Positions 1-8,636 are shown, numbered from the stretch's first letter. The stretch: 64,000 nucleotides of DNA from Marisediminicola senii (GCF_011057645.1 NZ_JAALGE010000002.1:62001-126000), one strand, 5' to 3'. Notes: generated by a model from the letters alone, not told the origin. Program-made: numbers and translations.

Positions 1-541
1 GCAGGGTCATGATGCCCGCGCTGGTGAGCGGATCGAGGTTACCGGTCGGTTCATCGGCCAGCAGGATCGCCGGCCGGTTGACGATGGCCCTGGCGATGGC
101 GACGCGCTGCTGCTCTCCACCGGAGAGCTCGTGCGGCAGCCGGGACGCCTTGCCAGCGAGGCCGACCATCTTGAGCACATCGGGAACGGCCTCCTGGATG
201 AAGCCCTTGCTCTTGCCGATCACCTCGAGCGAGAACGCGACGTTCGCGAAGACGTCCTTCTGCGGCAGGAGGCGGAAGTCCTGGAACACCACGCCGAGGT
301 TGCGGCGGAAGAACGGCACCTTGCGGTGCGACAGCCGACTGAGGTCGTTGCCGAGCACGTGGATGCGCCCCTTGGAGGGGTTCTCCTCCTTCAGCACGAG
401 GCGGAGGAAGCTCGACTTTCCCGACCCGGATGCCCCGACCAGGAAGACGAATTCGCCCTTCAGGATCTCGAGCGTCACCGCGTTGAGGGCGGGTCTCGCG
501 GTACCCGCATAGAGCTTGCTGACTTCATCGAACCGAATCAT
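1..541 (-). CDS. ftsE: Cell division ABC transporter ATP-binding protein FtsE (3' end cut by window)
   Basis: FtsE is the ATPase partner of FtsX; together they link septal ring function to peptidoglycan hydrolase activation at the membrane. The visible 180 residues begin [13 protein letters not shown] and contain Walker A (GASGSGKSS), the Q-loop (VFQDFRLLP), the ABC signature (LSGGEQQR) and Walker B ([12 protein letters not shown]). The remaining C-terminal part lies beyond position 1. The start ATG at 541 has a TAGGCT hexamer 9 nt upstream (551-556), so the transcript may be nearly leaderless. It lies downstream of prfB on the same strand, a gene order common in actinobacteria, where ftsX and smpB usually follow. 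Confidence 0.93.
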   Translation of the reverse strand, partial: MIRFDEVSKLYAGTARPALNAVTLEILKGEFVFLVGASGSGKSSFLRLVLKEENPSKGRIHVLGNDLSRLSHRKVPFFRRNLGVVFQDFRLLPQKDVFANVAFSLEVIGKSKGFIQEAVPDVLKMVGLAGKASRLPHELSGGEQQRVAIARAIVNRPAILLADEPTGNLDPLTSAGIMTL

Positions 542-550
542 GACCACCCG

Positions 551-556
551 AGCCTA
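551..556 (-). promoter_or_regulatory. -10 element of ftsE
   Basis: TAGGCT read on the minus strand, 9 nt from the ftsE ATG. The same hexamer stands in front of several other genes in this window. No clear -35 box is visible. Confidence 0.4.
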
Positions 557-646
557 CGAGGGCCCGGGTACCGTCAGGTACCGACAGGCCGCCCCCAGCG
601 CATTCATAGCCTGCGCAGCGCGGCCGTTGCGGGCCGATTTACCGTT

Positions 647-1753
647 CTATTCCTTGTCGCGCTTACGCCACTTGATGCCGGCGTTGATGAACCCGTCGAG
701 GTCTCCGTCGAACACGTTCGAGGGGTTGTTGACCTCGTATTCCGTGCGCAGGTCCTTGACCATCTGGTAGGGCGCCAGCACGTATGACCGCATCTGGTCG
801 CCCCAGCTCGCCGTGATGACACCGGCGAGTTCCTTCTTCTGTGCCGCCTCCTCTTCCCGCTGCAGCACGAGCAGTCGGGACTGCAGCACCCGCAGGGCTG
901 CCGCGCGGTTCTGGATCTGGCTCTTCTCGTTCTGGCAGCTGACCACGATGCCGGTCGGGAGGTGCGTGATACGCACGGCGGAGTCGGTCGTGTTGACCGA
1001 CTGCCCACCCGGTCCCGACGAGCGGAACACGTCGACCCTGATGTCGTTCTCCGGCACGTCGATGACATCGGTCTGCTCGATCAGCGGAACGACCTCGACC
1101 GCCGCGAAGCTGGTCTGCCGCTTGCCCGCCGAGTTGAACGGGCTCATCCGCACCAGGCGGTGGGTTCCGGCCTCGACGCTGAGGGTGCCGAAGGCATACG
1201 GCGAGTCGACCTCGATGGTGGTCGACTTTATCCCGGCCTCCTCGGCGTAGCTCGTGTCGAGCACGGTCGTGGAGTAGTCGTGCTGCTCAGCCCAGCGCAG
1301 GTACATGCGCTGCAGCATCTCGGCGAAGTCGGCGGCGTCGACCCCACCAGCGCCGGCGCGGATCGTGATGACGGCAGCCCTGGCATCCCATTCCCCATTG
1401 AGCAGGGTCTGCACCTCGAGGTCGCCGAGCACCTTCTGGATACTGGCGAGCTCGTCGACCGCCTCGGTGGCCGAGTCGTCGTCGTCGGCCTCGTTCGCGA
1501 GCTGCACCAGAACGGCGAGGTCGTCGAGGCGCGATTCGATGCTGGTGAGCTTCGCGAGTTCGGACTGGCGGTGGCTCAGTGCGCTGGTGATCTTCTGCGC
1601 GGCGTCGGGGTCGTCCCACAGGTTGGGCTCCCCCGCCTGCTCGCTCAGCTCGGCGATGTCGGATTCGAGTCGCTCGACGTCGATCACCGAGCGGATATCG
1701 GCGAAAGTCGACTGGAGGGCGGCGATCTGGTCGGAGATGTCAAGGTCGGTCAT
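647..1753 (-). CDS. prfB: Peptide chain release factor 2
   Basis: RF2 recognises UAA and UGA stop codons and triggers peptidyl-tRNA hydrolysis on the ribosome. The 368-residue protein has the RF2 anticodon-like tripeptide SPF at residues 204-206 and the catalytic GGQ at 249-251 ([10 protein letters not shown]). The reading frame is continuous from [10 protein letters not shown]. The autoregulatory programmed +1 frameshift found near codon 26 in many bacteria is therefore absent. The ATG at 1753 has TAGGCT 9 nt upstream. ftsE follows 105 bp downstream on the same strand. Confidence 0.97.
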   Translation of the reverse strand: MTDLDISDQIAALQSTFADIRSVIDVERLESDIAELSEQAGEPNLWDDPDAAQKITSALSHRQSELAKLTSIESRLDDLAVLVQLANEADDDDSATEAVDELASIQKVLGDLEVQTLLNGEWDARAAVITIRAGAGGVDAADFAEMLQRMYLRWAEQHDYSTTVLDTSYAEEAGIKSTTIEVDSPYAFGTLSVEAGTHRLVRMSPFNSAGKRQTSFAAVEVVPLIEQTDVIDVPENDIRVDVFRSSGPGGQSVNTTDSAVRITHLPTGIVVSCQNEKSQIQNRAAALRVLQSRLLVLQREEEAAQKKELAGVITASWGDQMRSYVLAPYQMVKDLRTEYEVNNPSNVFDGDLDGFINAGIKWRKRDKE

Positions 1754-1762
1754 GGCGGCTAC

Positions 1763-1768
1763 AGCCTA
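1763..1768 (-). promoter_or_regulatory. -10 element of prfB
   Basis: TAGGCT on the minus strand, 9 nt upstream of the prfB ATG, in the gap between prfB and the divergent MFS gene. Confidence 0.4.
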
Positions 1769-1801
1769 CCGCCGCGCGTCTGGCTGCCTTCCGCCCGCGG
1801 G

Positions 1802-1807
1802 TAGCAT
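1802..1807 (+). promoter_or_regulatory. -10 element of MFS transporter gene, probably leaderless
   Basis: TAGCAT, 7 nt before the ATG at 1815. This spacing puts transcription initiation at or next to the start codon. It supports the chosen start over upstream in-frame codons. Confidence 0.45.
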
Positions 1808-1814
1808 CGAACCG

Positions 1815-3101
1815 ATGACCACCGAAGAGCCCCCATTCCGCTGGCGTGGGATCGCTCTCCCGGCGCTCCTGCCCACCCTGCTCTTCTCGATCGGCGAGGG
1901 CGCCATCATCCCGGTCATTCCCATCGTCGCCGACCGCCTCGACGCGAGCCTCGCGGTCGCCGGCTTGATCGCCGCAATGCTCATGGTCGGGCAGCTGATC
2001 GGCGACGTACCCAGCGGCTGGCTGATCAGCAGGGTCGGCGAGCGCGCCGCGATGATCGGCGCGGCGTTCATCGCCGTGATCGCGCTGACCGGGGCGACCA
2101 TCGCTCCCAATGAGTGGGTGCTCGGCGCGGCGGTGCTCGTGATCGGCATCGCGACCGCGGTCTTCGCGCTCGCCAGGCACGCGTTCATGACCACCTTCGT
2201 GCCCCTCGCCTACCGTGCCAGGGCGCTGTCGACCCTCGGCGGAACGTTCCGGCTCGGCCTGTTCATCGGCCCCTTCCTCGCGGCCGGCGTCATCCTGCTG
2301 ACCGGGTCGACCTCCGCGGTGTTCCTCATTCACGTGATTGGATGCCTCGGCGCCGCCGCCACCCTGCTGCTGATGCGCGACCCGTCCGCGACGTTCGGGC
2401 CCCGCGTCACCGGTGGGGGCGGCTCGCCGTCGACGGCCGCGGGCGACCTGTCGGCTGACGGATCAGCGGCTGCCGCCGCATCCACTCCCGCACCTCGGCT
2501 CGGACTGTTCGCGACCCTGCGCGCCAACCGCGGCGTGCTCGCCCGGCTCGGCATGGGGGCGGCACTGGTCGGGGCGCTGCGGGCGAGCCGCTCGGTCATC
2601 GTGCCGCTGTGGGCGGTCAGCATCGGCCTCGGCGGCTCGGAGACCGCGCTCATCATCGGCATCGCCGGGGGCATCGACTTCGCGCTGTTCTACGTCAGCG
2701 GCCAGATCATGGACAGGTACGGCCGGCTCTGGACCGCCCTGCCGTCGATGATCGGGCTTGGCGCCGGCCACCTGCTGCTCGCCACCAGCCACGACCTGCC
2801 GGGCAATGTCACCTGGTTCATCGCGGTCGCCATGGTGCTCGCCGTGGCGAACGGGCTCGGCAGCGGCCTGCTGATGACGATGGGCGCCGACCTCGCCGAC
2901 CGCCGGAACCCCGCACCGTTCCTCGGCGCGTGGCGGTTCACCGGTGACCTGGGCGGGGCGAGCGCCCCGCTCCTCATCGCCGGGGTGACCGCGGTGTCGT
3001 CGATCGCGATCGCGAGCGGCGTGATGGGCGTGCTGGGCATCGTCGGCGCCGGCGTGCTGCTGCGGTACCTGCCGCGATACGTGCCCCGCTCGAAGCTGTA
3101 G
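1815..3101 (+). CDS. MFS transporter, drug/metabolite efflux type
   Basis: A 428-residue major facilitator superfamily permease with about twelve hydrophobic segments and a basic central loop (roughly residues 195-235, Gly/Ala/Ser rich). Between TM2 and TM3 it has the MFS loop motif as GWLISRVGERAA. It probably exports a small molecule by proton antiport; the substrate cannot be read from the sequence. The open frame extends far upstream through the antisense of prfB, but MTTEEPPFRW at 1815 has a -10 hexamer 7 nt before it and starts just before TM1. It is transcribed away from prfB, and its 3' end faces the Tad operon. Confidence 0.85.
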   Translation: MTTEEPPFRWRGIALPALLPTLLFSIGEGAIIPVIPIVADRLDASLAVAGLIAAMLMVGQLIGDVPSGWLISRVGERAAMIGAAFIAVIALTGATIAPNEWVLGAAVLVIGIATAVFALARHAFMTTFVPLAYRARALSTLGGTFRLGLFIGPFLAAGVILLTGSTSAVFLIHVIGCLGAAATLLLMRDPSATFGPRVTGGGGSPSTAAGDLSADGSAAAAASTPAPRLGLFATLRANRGVLARLGMGAALVGALRASRSVIVPLWAVSIGLGGSETALIIGIAGGIDFALFYVSGQIMDRYGRLWTALPSMIGLGAGHLLLATSHDLPGNVTWFIAVAMVLAVANGLGSGLLMTMGADLADRRNPAPFLGAWRFTGDLGGASAPLLIAGVTAVSSIAIASGVMGVLGIVGAGVLLRYLPRYVPRSKL

Positions 3102-3128
3102 GGCTGCGCGCGGCGGCATGGCCCGCCC

Positions 3129-3587
3129 TCACCCGATGACCGCCCTGGCGACCGCGGTCACCTCGACTCGCACGCCCTCCGGCGCGATGATGCCGAGCAC
3201 CGGCGGCCGCCAGTACGACGACAGCTGCACGGTGGCGCTTCGGCCGTCCGGGCTCTCGGCACGCTCGATGACGAGGGAATCGAAGTCGCCCGCTGCTGCG
3301 GCGTCGATGTACGAGCCGACGGCGGCCGCGACATCCACCGAATCGAGCTCGGCACGCACGCCCGTCTCGGTCACCGTGACGTCGTCGAGGTCGAACGCCT
3401 CCGCGCCGACCAGTGCGGCACCGTCGGCGAGCGTGAACAGGCGCTTGCGTTCGAGGTAGAGCGACGTCGCCGCGATGACCAGCAGGATCAGCGCGAGTGA
3501 CAGGAACCCGTAGAAGATCGTGAGCACGAGGGTGGAGCCGGTGTCGTCCCGCGCCGCCCGCTCGGTCGGCCCCACCTGCCCGCTCAT
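3129..3587 (-). CDS. TadG-like / Rv3654c-type pilus assembly protein
   Basis: A 152-residue protein with one N-terminal transmembrane segment (LTIFYGFLSLALILLVIAAT) preceded by a charged patch ending in DDTGST, followed by a secreted domain. This is the layout of the short TadG-like proteins that close actinobacterial Tad loci. The segment after the membrane helix (LADGAALVGAEAFD) resembles the helical part of pseudopilins. The ATG at 3587 overlaps the stop of the upstream TadE gene by 4 bp (ATGA), which fixes the start and indicates translational coupling. It is the last gene of the operon. Confidence 0.75.
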   Translation of the reverse strand: MSGQVGPTERAARDDTGSTLVLTIFYGFLSLALILLVIAATSLYLERKRLFTLADGAALVGAEAFDLDDVTVTETGVRAELDSVDVAAAVGSYIDAAAAGDFDSLVIERAESPDGRSATVQLSSYWRPPVLGIIAPEGVRVEVTAVARAVIG

Positions 3588-4039
3588 CCCGACCCCCAGA
3601 ATCGCGACACCTGCTGGGTAGCCGACGACTGCAGCGGAACGGCGACCGCCCCGCCGAGGTCGAGCACCGGGGGCACGAGCGGCAGCGGCACGGTGACCCG
3701 CACGGTCACGGTCACTGACCCGCGCCGGGCGAGGCACTCCCCCGTGCTGCATTCGATCTCGACGATGGATGCCGCATCCTCCAGCCCGTAGTCGGCGAGC
3801 GTCACGTCGACCGCCCGCTGCGCTGCCGCCTGTGCCGCCGCGGCGTCCTCCGACTGCACGAACACCCGTGCCGCCTGCCGCGCTGCGCCCTCCACCGCGA
3901 GCGCTCCGCCCTGGATCGCGGATGCCACGAGCACGAGGTACACGATGGGCAGCAGTAGCACCATGCCCGTGGTCAGGAACTCGAGCGACGCGGACCCGCG
4001 CTCGTCGCGCGCGTCATCCCACCTCCTCGACGACGGCAT
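3584..4039 (-). CDS. TadE-like minor pseudopilin (second copy)
   Basis: A 151-residue TadE-family protein. The N-terminal motif RGSASLEFLTTGMVLLLPIVYL carries the conserved Glu at the pseudopilin processing region, followed by one transmembrane helix. The exported domain has Cys residues near IECSTGECLA. TadE-like proteins are minor pilins needed for Tad pilus assembly. The start at 4039 lies inside the upstream TadE gene (overlap 26 bp), and the 3' end overlaps the TadG-like start by 4 bp. Confidence 0.8.
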   Translation of the reverse strand: MPSSRRWDDARDERGSASLEFLTTGMVLLLPIVYLVLVASAIQGGALAVEGAARQAARVFVQSEDAAAAQAAAQRAVDVTLADYGLEDAASIVEIECSTGECLARRGSVTVTVRVTVPLPLVPPVLDLGGAVAVPLQSSATQQVSRFWGSG

Positions 4040-4502
4040 GCCCGGTCACCTCCAGCCCGCCCTCGACGCCCACGAGTCCCAGCACGGGAAGGGGCGCACG
4101 CACGGTGACCGCGACGGACGGCATGCCGAGGTAGTCGCCCCTGGTGGCGCTCACGTCGCCCGCGTAGGTCGAGCCGAGGGCAGTGCGGAGCAGGTCACGG
4201 GTGCGCTCGGCGCCGTCTGCGAGGCCGTTGTCGGCGAGGGCTGCGACGCGGGCGCCCTCTGCCGCGGCATCCAGCGTCGTATTGCGAATGTGGAGGGCGA
4301 GTCCCAGTTGCAGTACCGAGAGGGTGAGCACCGTGAGCAGGGCGGCGACCAGCGTGAACTCGGCCGTGGACGAGCCGCGATCATCGGGCCAGCCCGGCGG
4401 GCGTCCCGCCGGCCGTCCCATCGGTCGTCCCGCTGGCGGGCAGGACTGCGCTGCTCGCCGCCCGTCGCGGGGCCGCCCGTGCCGCCTGCCCAGTCGCGTC
4501 AT
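4014..4502 (-). CDS. TadE-like minor pseudopilin (first copy)
   Basis: A 162-residue protein whose first 40 residues are rich in Arg, Pro and Gly, followed by the TadE signature DRGSSTAEFTLVAALLTVLT and a transmembrane helix. The Glu in TAEF is the expected conserved position. The start ATG (4500-4502) shares one base with the stop of the upstream Flp-like gene (TGATG), so the two are probably translationally coupled. The long basic leader before the helix is unusual, and a start nearer the helix cannot be excluded. Confidence 0.75.
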   Translation of the reverse strand: MTRLGRRHGRPRDGRRAAQSCPPAGRPMGRPAGRPPGWPDDRGSSTAEFTLVAALLTVLTLSVLQLGLALHIRNTTLDAAAEGARVAALADNGLADGAERTRDLLRTALGSTYAGDVSATRGDYLGMPSVAVTVRAPLPVLGLVGVEGGLEVTGHAVVEEVG

Positions 4503-4717
4503 CAGAGTCCGGAGACGCGGGCGATCGCCTGCTCGAAGACGCCGCTGAGGGCGGGGCCCGCGACGGCCCAGATCACGAGCACGAGGCCCGCGGTCATCAG
4601 AGTGATCAACACCCAGCCGGGCACGTCGCCGCGGTCGTCGCCGAACCGGGTGCTGCGGTGGTCGATGCGGTGCCGCGGTGACGGCGAGGTGATGCGGGCG
4701 GAGAGCGATGCATCCAT
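4502..4717 (-). CDS. Small Flp-like pilin-position membrane protein
   Basis: A 71-residue protein with a basic N-terminus and a single hydrophobic segment (VPGWVLITLMTAGLVLVIWAVAG), followed by an amphipathic tail. It sits between tadC and the tadE genes, where the major pilin Flp is expected. The region before the helix reads DDRGDVPGW rather than the usual Flp processing site with a conserved Glu-Tyr, so it is a divergent pilin or a pilin-like accessory protein. The RBS AAGGAC is just upstream. A 13-bp tandem repeat array (4730-4774) fills the gap to tadC. Confidence 0.65.
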   Translation of the reverse strand: MDASLSARITSPSPRHRIDHRSTRFGDDRGDVPGWVLITLMTAGLVLVIWAVAGPALSGVFEQAIARVSGL

Positions 4718-4729
4718 GGTGCTGGTCCT

Positions 4730-4774
4730 TTCGGGTGGTGGGTTCGGGTTCGGGTGGTGGGTTCGGGTGGTGGG
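4730..4774. repeat. 13-bp tandem repeats upstream of the Flp-like gene
   Basis: The unit TTCGGGTGGTGGG (plus strand) occurs at 4730-4742, 4749-4761 and 4762-4774, with a 6-bp partial copy TTCGGG at 4743-4748 and a degenerate fourth copy from 4775. The array lies in the untranslated gap between tadC and the pilin-like gene. It ends next to that gene's ribosome binding site. Confidence 0.85.
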
Positions 4775-4813
4775 TTCGGGCGGTGGGGTCAGGGACGGGC
4801 GCCATGTGGGGTG

Positions 4814-5761
4814 TCAGAAGCCGAGCTGCAGCACGTAGACGCCCGGGTAGATCGCGAAGATCACGGTCAGTGGCAGGATGAGGAAGACCAGGGGCACGAG
4901 CATGGCGACCTCCTTCTTTCCGGCCGTCTCGAGCAGGGCACGCTTCGCCTCGTCGCGGGCGTCCTGCGCCTGCGCGCGGAGTACGTCGGCGAGCGGGGTG
5001 CCGCGCTCCAGTGCGCCGACGATCTGGTCGATCGCGCGCGAGAGCGGGGCGACGCGCAGGTCGTTCGCCAGTCGATTCAGCGAATCACCGAACGGCACCC
5101 CGGTGTTGACGGCGGCGACGGTGTGTGCGAGTTCGACCGCGAGCTCCCCGACGCACACCCGGGAGACGCGGCGGATGGCGTCGAGGATGCCCTCCCCCGC
5201 CGAGAGGCTGAGGGTGAGGAACTCGAGCACCGTCGGCAGTTCGTCGGTCACGCGCGCGACCCTCGCCGTGGCGACGCGCTTGAGCAGGTAGTCGCGGAGG
5301 TAGACGCCGCCGATGCCGCAGACCAGCACGATGCCGCACTGCACGATGACCGATACCGATTGGGCACGCGACACGGCGACGGCGACGAGCGTTCCGATGC
5401 CGAGTCCGCTGATGCCCCAGAGGAGCTGGCGGGAGCGGAATTCCTCGATGCTCGAGGTCGATCCGGCCTGCCGCAGGCGCACGCGCGTGGCATCCGTGTC
5501 CCCCAGCGCACCTCCGAGCAGGGTCAGCAGCCGGTGGGTGATGGGCCCGAGCACAGTGCCGACGACGGGCAGCGGGTTGACCGCGCGGCGGGCCAGCAGG
5601 TCGCGGGCGCCCGCCGAGATGTCGATGAGATAGGGCGCCACCCGGTACTGCAGCCTCGGTCGGTTGAACAGCGGGATGAGGCTCACGAGCGACCACAGGC
5701 CGAACCCGAGGAGCACGCCGCAGAACGCACCCCACGCGACGAGGGAGGTCACCGGAACCAT
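4814..5761 (-). CDS. tadC: TadC-type type II secretion system F domain protein
   Basis: A 315-residue inner-membrane platform protein of the Tad pilus machine. It has an N-terminal membrane segment (residues 6-30), a cytoplasmic stretch, two helices near residues 125-165, a T2SSF domain (ATARVARVTDELPTVLEFL onward) and a C-terminal helix pair (VAMLVPLVFLILPLTVIFAI). The ATG at 5761 lies 13 bp inside the end of tadB, which fixes the frame. With TadB it probably forms the platform driven by the TadA ATPase. Confidence 0.85.
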   Translation of the reverse strand: MVPVTSLVAWGAFCGVLLGFGLWSLVSLIPLFNRPRLQYRVAPYLIDISAGARDLLARRAVNPLPVVGTVLGPITHRLLTLLGGALGDTDATRVRLRQAGSTSSIEEFRSRQLLWGISGLGIGTLVAVAVSRAQSVSVIVQCGIVLVCGIGGVYLRDYLLKRVATARVARVTDELPTVLEFLTLSLSAGEGILDAIRRVSRVCVGELAVELAHTVAAVNTGVPFGDSLNRLANDLRVAPLSRAIDQIVGALERGTPLADVLRAQAQDARDEAKRALLETAGKKEVAMLVPLVFLILPLTVIFAIYPGVYVLQLGF

Positions 5762-6609
5762 CGCTGCTCCTCCGGCATCCGCCCGATGCCGAGCATCACG
5801 CGGTAGGCGATCACGCTGACGACGAGGCCGCCGACGATCAGGGCGACGCCGGTCGCGGAGTTGTAGGCGGTCGCCGCCTCCGGCCGGGTCGAGAGCAGCG
5901 CGAGGATGATCCACGGCGCGGCGACCCCGAGCCTGGCCGCGTTGAGCACCCACGACTGGCGCGCCTCGACCTCGGCGCGCACCGCGGAGTCCTGGCGGAG
6001 GTACACGGCGAGGTTGCGCAGCACCGTGGTCAGTTCGCTGCCGCCGACCTCGCGTGACATGCGCATCGTCTCGAGCACCCGGTCGGCGACCGGATCGGCG
6101 AGGCGGTCCTTGAGGTTGTCGAGCGACAGGCCGAAGTTGCCGGTCGCGCGGTAGTCGCACTCGAACGAGGCGAACTCGCGGCGCACCGAGGCCGGCCCGG
6201 TGTGCGCGAGGGCAGAGACGCTGTCGGGCAGCGCCATCCCCGCCCGCACCGCCGAGAGCAGGTGGTCGACGATGTCTGGCCACACCGCCCGGTTCACGCG
6301 GCGCCGGCTGCGGGCCTGGGAACGGATGACGAGTGCCGGCAGCAGCACGCCGGCCGCCCCCGCGCACGCGGCGAGCGCGGTGACGGGCACCAGCGCGAAC
6401 GCGAGCGCCGTCGTCGCCAGACCAGCGACCAGCGACACGACGACGAGGGTGGGCAGCGTCACCGAGTGCAGGCCGGCCTGGGTGAGCCGGTCTCTCGCGA
6501 GGGTCGCGAGTCTCGATGGCCCGGCTCCGGCCGTCGGCCGCGGCCAGAGGAACGGCGAGACGGCGAGGAGCAGGCCGATGCCGAGCACGCAGCCGAGCGC
6601 GAGAACCAC
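5749..6609 (-). CDS. tadB: TadB-type type II secretion system F domain protein
   Basis: A 286-residue platform protein paired with TadC. The start is taken as GTG at 6609, which begins immediately at the first membrane helix (VVLALGCVLGIGLLLAVSPF) and lies 2 nt beyond the tadA stop codon. A second hydrophobic block is at about residues 50-90. The T2SSF domain (VNRAVWPDIVDHLLSAVRAG) and a C-terminal membrane pair follow. Longer readings of this frame run antisense into tadA and are shadows. Confidence 0.83.
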   Translation of the reverse strand: MVLALGCVLGIGLLLAVSPFLWPRPTAGAGPSRLATLARDRLTQAGLHSVTLPTLVVVSLVAGLATTALAFALVPVTALAACAGAAGVLLPALVIRSQARSRRRVNRAVWPDIVDHLLSAVRAGMALPDSVSALAHTGPASVRREFASFECDYRATGNFGLSLDNLKDRLADPVADRVLETMRMSREVGGSELTTVLRNLAVYLRQDSAVRAEVEARQSWVLNAARLGVAAPWIILALLSTRPEAATAYNSATGVALIVGGLVVSVIAYRVMLGIGRMPEEQRWFR

Positions 6610-6611
6610 GG

Positions 6612-7835
6612 TCAGTCCCTCGACAGCAGCGAGGGCAGGTCGATGCCCCGGCGGCGGTAGCCCGCGGTCTTGGCGGGGTAGCTTCCGGTGGCCGCGATGA
6701 CCCCGTTGCGCACGGCGAAGATCGTGCTGGCTTCGACGACAGATCCGGCGACAGATCCCGACGTCGCGAGGATCTCGGTGACACGGCGATGGCCGTCGTG
6801 CTGGAGTTCGCAGAACACCACGATGTCGATGACCGAGGCGACCGTCGGCACCACGAACGCGGAGTCGATGTTGCGCCCGGCCAGCAGCGGCAGGGTCGAC
6901 AACTTGACCAGCGCGTCTCGGGCGCTGTTGGCGTGGATCGAGCACATGCCGGGCAGACCACTGTTGAGCGCGATGAGGAGGTCGAGCGATTCGGCCTCGC
7001 GCACCTCCCCCACCACGAGCCGGTCGGGGCGCATCCGCAGGGCCTCCTTGATGAGCCGCCGCAGCGTGACCTCGCCGGTTCCCTCCAGGCTGGGTTGCCG
7101 GCACTGCATGGCGACGGTGTCCGGCGCCGACAGGTCGAGCTCGAAGGTCTCCTCGACGGTCACGATGCGCTCGCCCGGCGGCGCCGACGACAGCAGGGCG
7201 TTGAGCATGGTGGTCTTGCCGCTCTGCGTCGACCCGGAGACAAGGATGTTCTGCCCGGCGAGAACGCTCGCCCGCAGGAATCGCGCGGACTGCCGGGTCA
7301 GCGTGCCCAGGGCGACGAGGTGCTCGAGGTGCTTGATGCGGCGGGAGAACTTGCGGATATTGACCGACCAGAACCTGGTCACGTCGGGGATCACGCAATG
7401 AAGCCGGGAGCCGTCAGGCAGGGAGGCGTCGACGAACGGGGAACTGAGGTCGACGCGGCGACCCGAGGACTGCAGCATCCGTTCGACCAGGTCCCGGATC
7501 TCGGTGGCCGTGACCCTGGTGTCGGTGAGCTCCGCAACCCCGCTGCGCGCGACGAACACCCTGTCGGGCCCGTTGATCCAGATCTCCTCGATCTCGGGGT
7601 CGTCGAGGAACGGCTGCAGTACCCCGAACCCGGTGATGGTCGCGATGATCTGGTGCTCGGCCACCGTCTCGTCGCCGAGCATCGGCATCGCCCCGCCGAG
7701 CGCCCGCTCGCTGTAGCGCTGCACCTCGTCGCGCACGTACCGGCGGGCGAGGGCCTGGTCGCCGCCGAGATCGACCCCGTCGAGCCGCACGCGTTGGCGC
7801 ACCTGGTCGGTGATGAACGAGAGCGGGGTGGCCAT
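6612..7835 (-). CDS. tadA: Tad pilus assembly ATPase TadA/CpaF
   Basis: A 407-residue secretion ATPase of the CpaF group that powers pilin assembly from the cytoplasm. Visible motifs are Walker A (GSTQSGKT, residues 201-208), the Asp-box region (VTVEETFEL), Walker B (RPDRLVVGEVREAE) and the His-box (GMCSIHANSARDALVKL). It is the first gene of the operon tadA-tadB-tadC-flp-tadE-tadE-tadG. No CpaE/TadZ localiser or prepilin peptidase gene is adjacent, as in other minimal actinobacterial Tad loci. Confidence 0.93.
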   Translation of the reverse strand: MATPLSFITDQVRQRVRLDGVDLGGDQALARRYVRDEVQRYSERALGGAMPMLGDETVAEHQIIATITGFGVLQPFLDDPEIEEIWINGPDRVFVARSGVAELTDTRVTATEIRDLVERMLQSSGRRVDLSSPFVDASLPDGSRLHCVIPDVTRFWSVNIRKFSRRIKHLEHLVALGTLTRQSARFLRASVLAGQNILVSGSTQSGKTTMLNALLSSAPPGERIVTVEETFELDLSAPDTVAMQCRQPSLEGTGEVTLRRLIKEALRMRPDRLVVGEVREAESLDLLIALNSGLPGMCSIHANSARDALVKLSTLPLLAGRNIDSAFVVPTVASVIDIVVFCELQHDGHRRVTEILATSGSVAGSVVEASTIFAVRNGVIAATGSYPAKTAGYRRRGIDLPSLLSRD

Positions 7836-7903
7836 GGCCCCATGGTGCGTCGGGGGCGGGATCGGCGACCCGAGTTATCCACACTCTGGCCGGTGACCCC
7901 GGC

Positions 7904-8593
7904 GTGATGCATCGTTACCGTGTGCGGATGGGCACGGAGCGGATGGGCACGGAGCGAACGGGTACGCCGCGGGGCCTCGAGCGGCTCGTGTTCTTCACCG
8001 ACGCCGTGGCGGCGATCGCCATCACGCTGCTGATCCTGCCGCTGGTCGAGGCGGTGGCAGAGTCGGCGACCACAGCGGCGTCGAACGATGCAGCAATGGA
8101 TGCCGCGCTCGGCGAATTCCTCGGTGAGATCCGCCCGCTCTTCGTCAGCTTCATCATCAGCTTCGTGGTCATCGCGAGGCTCTGGGTCGCCCACCACGCC
8201 ATCTTCGAGCACGTCGCTGCATACACACCGCGGCTGCTGGTGCTCTCCCTGCTCTGGACGCTGACCATAGTGGTGCTTCCGCTGCCGACCGCGATCATCA
8301 GCGAGTTCGACGCCACCCCGCTCGCCGTCGGCATCTATATCGGAACCATGACGCTCAACAGCCTGACGCTCACCACGATCGACTACTCGGTGCGCGCGAA
8401 TCCGCGGGTCGAATCGGCCGACAATCCGATCGGCGAGGGGTCCGTCGCGGGCAGCACGATCTCGACCGCGCTGTTCATCGTCGCGCTCGTCGTGGGCGTG
8501 CTCGTGCCGGCCATCAACCTGTGGGCGCTCCTCGTGCTGCTCGCGTCGGGCCCGGTGGGGGTGGTCGTTCGCCGCATCAGGCGGCCCCGCTGA
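7904..8593 (+). CDS. TMEM175 (DUF1211) family membrane protein, putative K+ channel
   Basis: A protein of up to 229 residues with the TMEM175 signature near the first helix: RLVFFTDAVAAIAITLLILP, where the FSDA motif appears as FTDA. About six transmembrane helices follow (for example LFVSFIISFVVIARLWVAHH). Bacterial TMEM175 proteins form potassium-permeable channels. The start is uncertain. GTG 7904, ATG 7907, ATG 7928 and ATG 7943 are all in frame, and the last two lie in a 15-bp direct duplication that encodes MGTER twice. No clear RBS precedes any of them. Confidence 0.75.
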   Translation: MMHRYRVRMGTERMGTERTGTPRGLERLVFFTDAVAAIAITLLILPLVEAVAESATTAASNDAAMDAALGEFLGEIRPLFVSFIISFVVIARLWVAHHAIFEHVAAYTPRLLVLSLLWTLTIVVLPLPTAIISEFDATPLAVGIYIGTMTLNSLTLTTIDYSVRANPRVESADNPIGEGSVAGSTISTALFIVALVVGVLVPAINLWALLVLLASGPVGVVVRRIRRPR

Positions 8594-8630
8594 CGGCTGG
8601 GTCGACACTGACCGCGCCGACCGCCCCGGC

Positions 8631-8636
8631 TACACT
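8631..8636 (+). promoter_or_regulatory. -10 element of tRNA-Leu
   Basis: TACACT, 10 nt upstream of the mature 5' end of tRNA-Leu, a good match to the TAnnnT consensus. Confidence 0.4.

Noticed and set aside
1305-1814. Upstream extension of the MFS reading frame
   Set aside because: It runs antisense through prfB, and the ATG at 1815 has a -10 box and begins at the first membrane helix.
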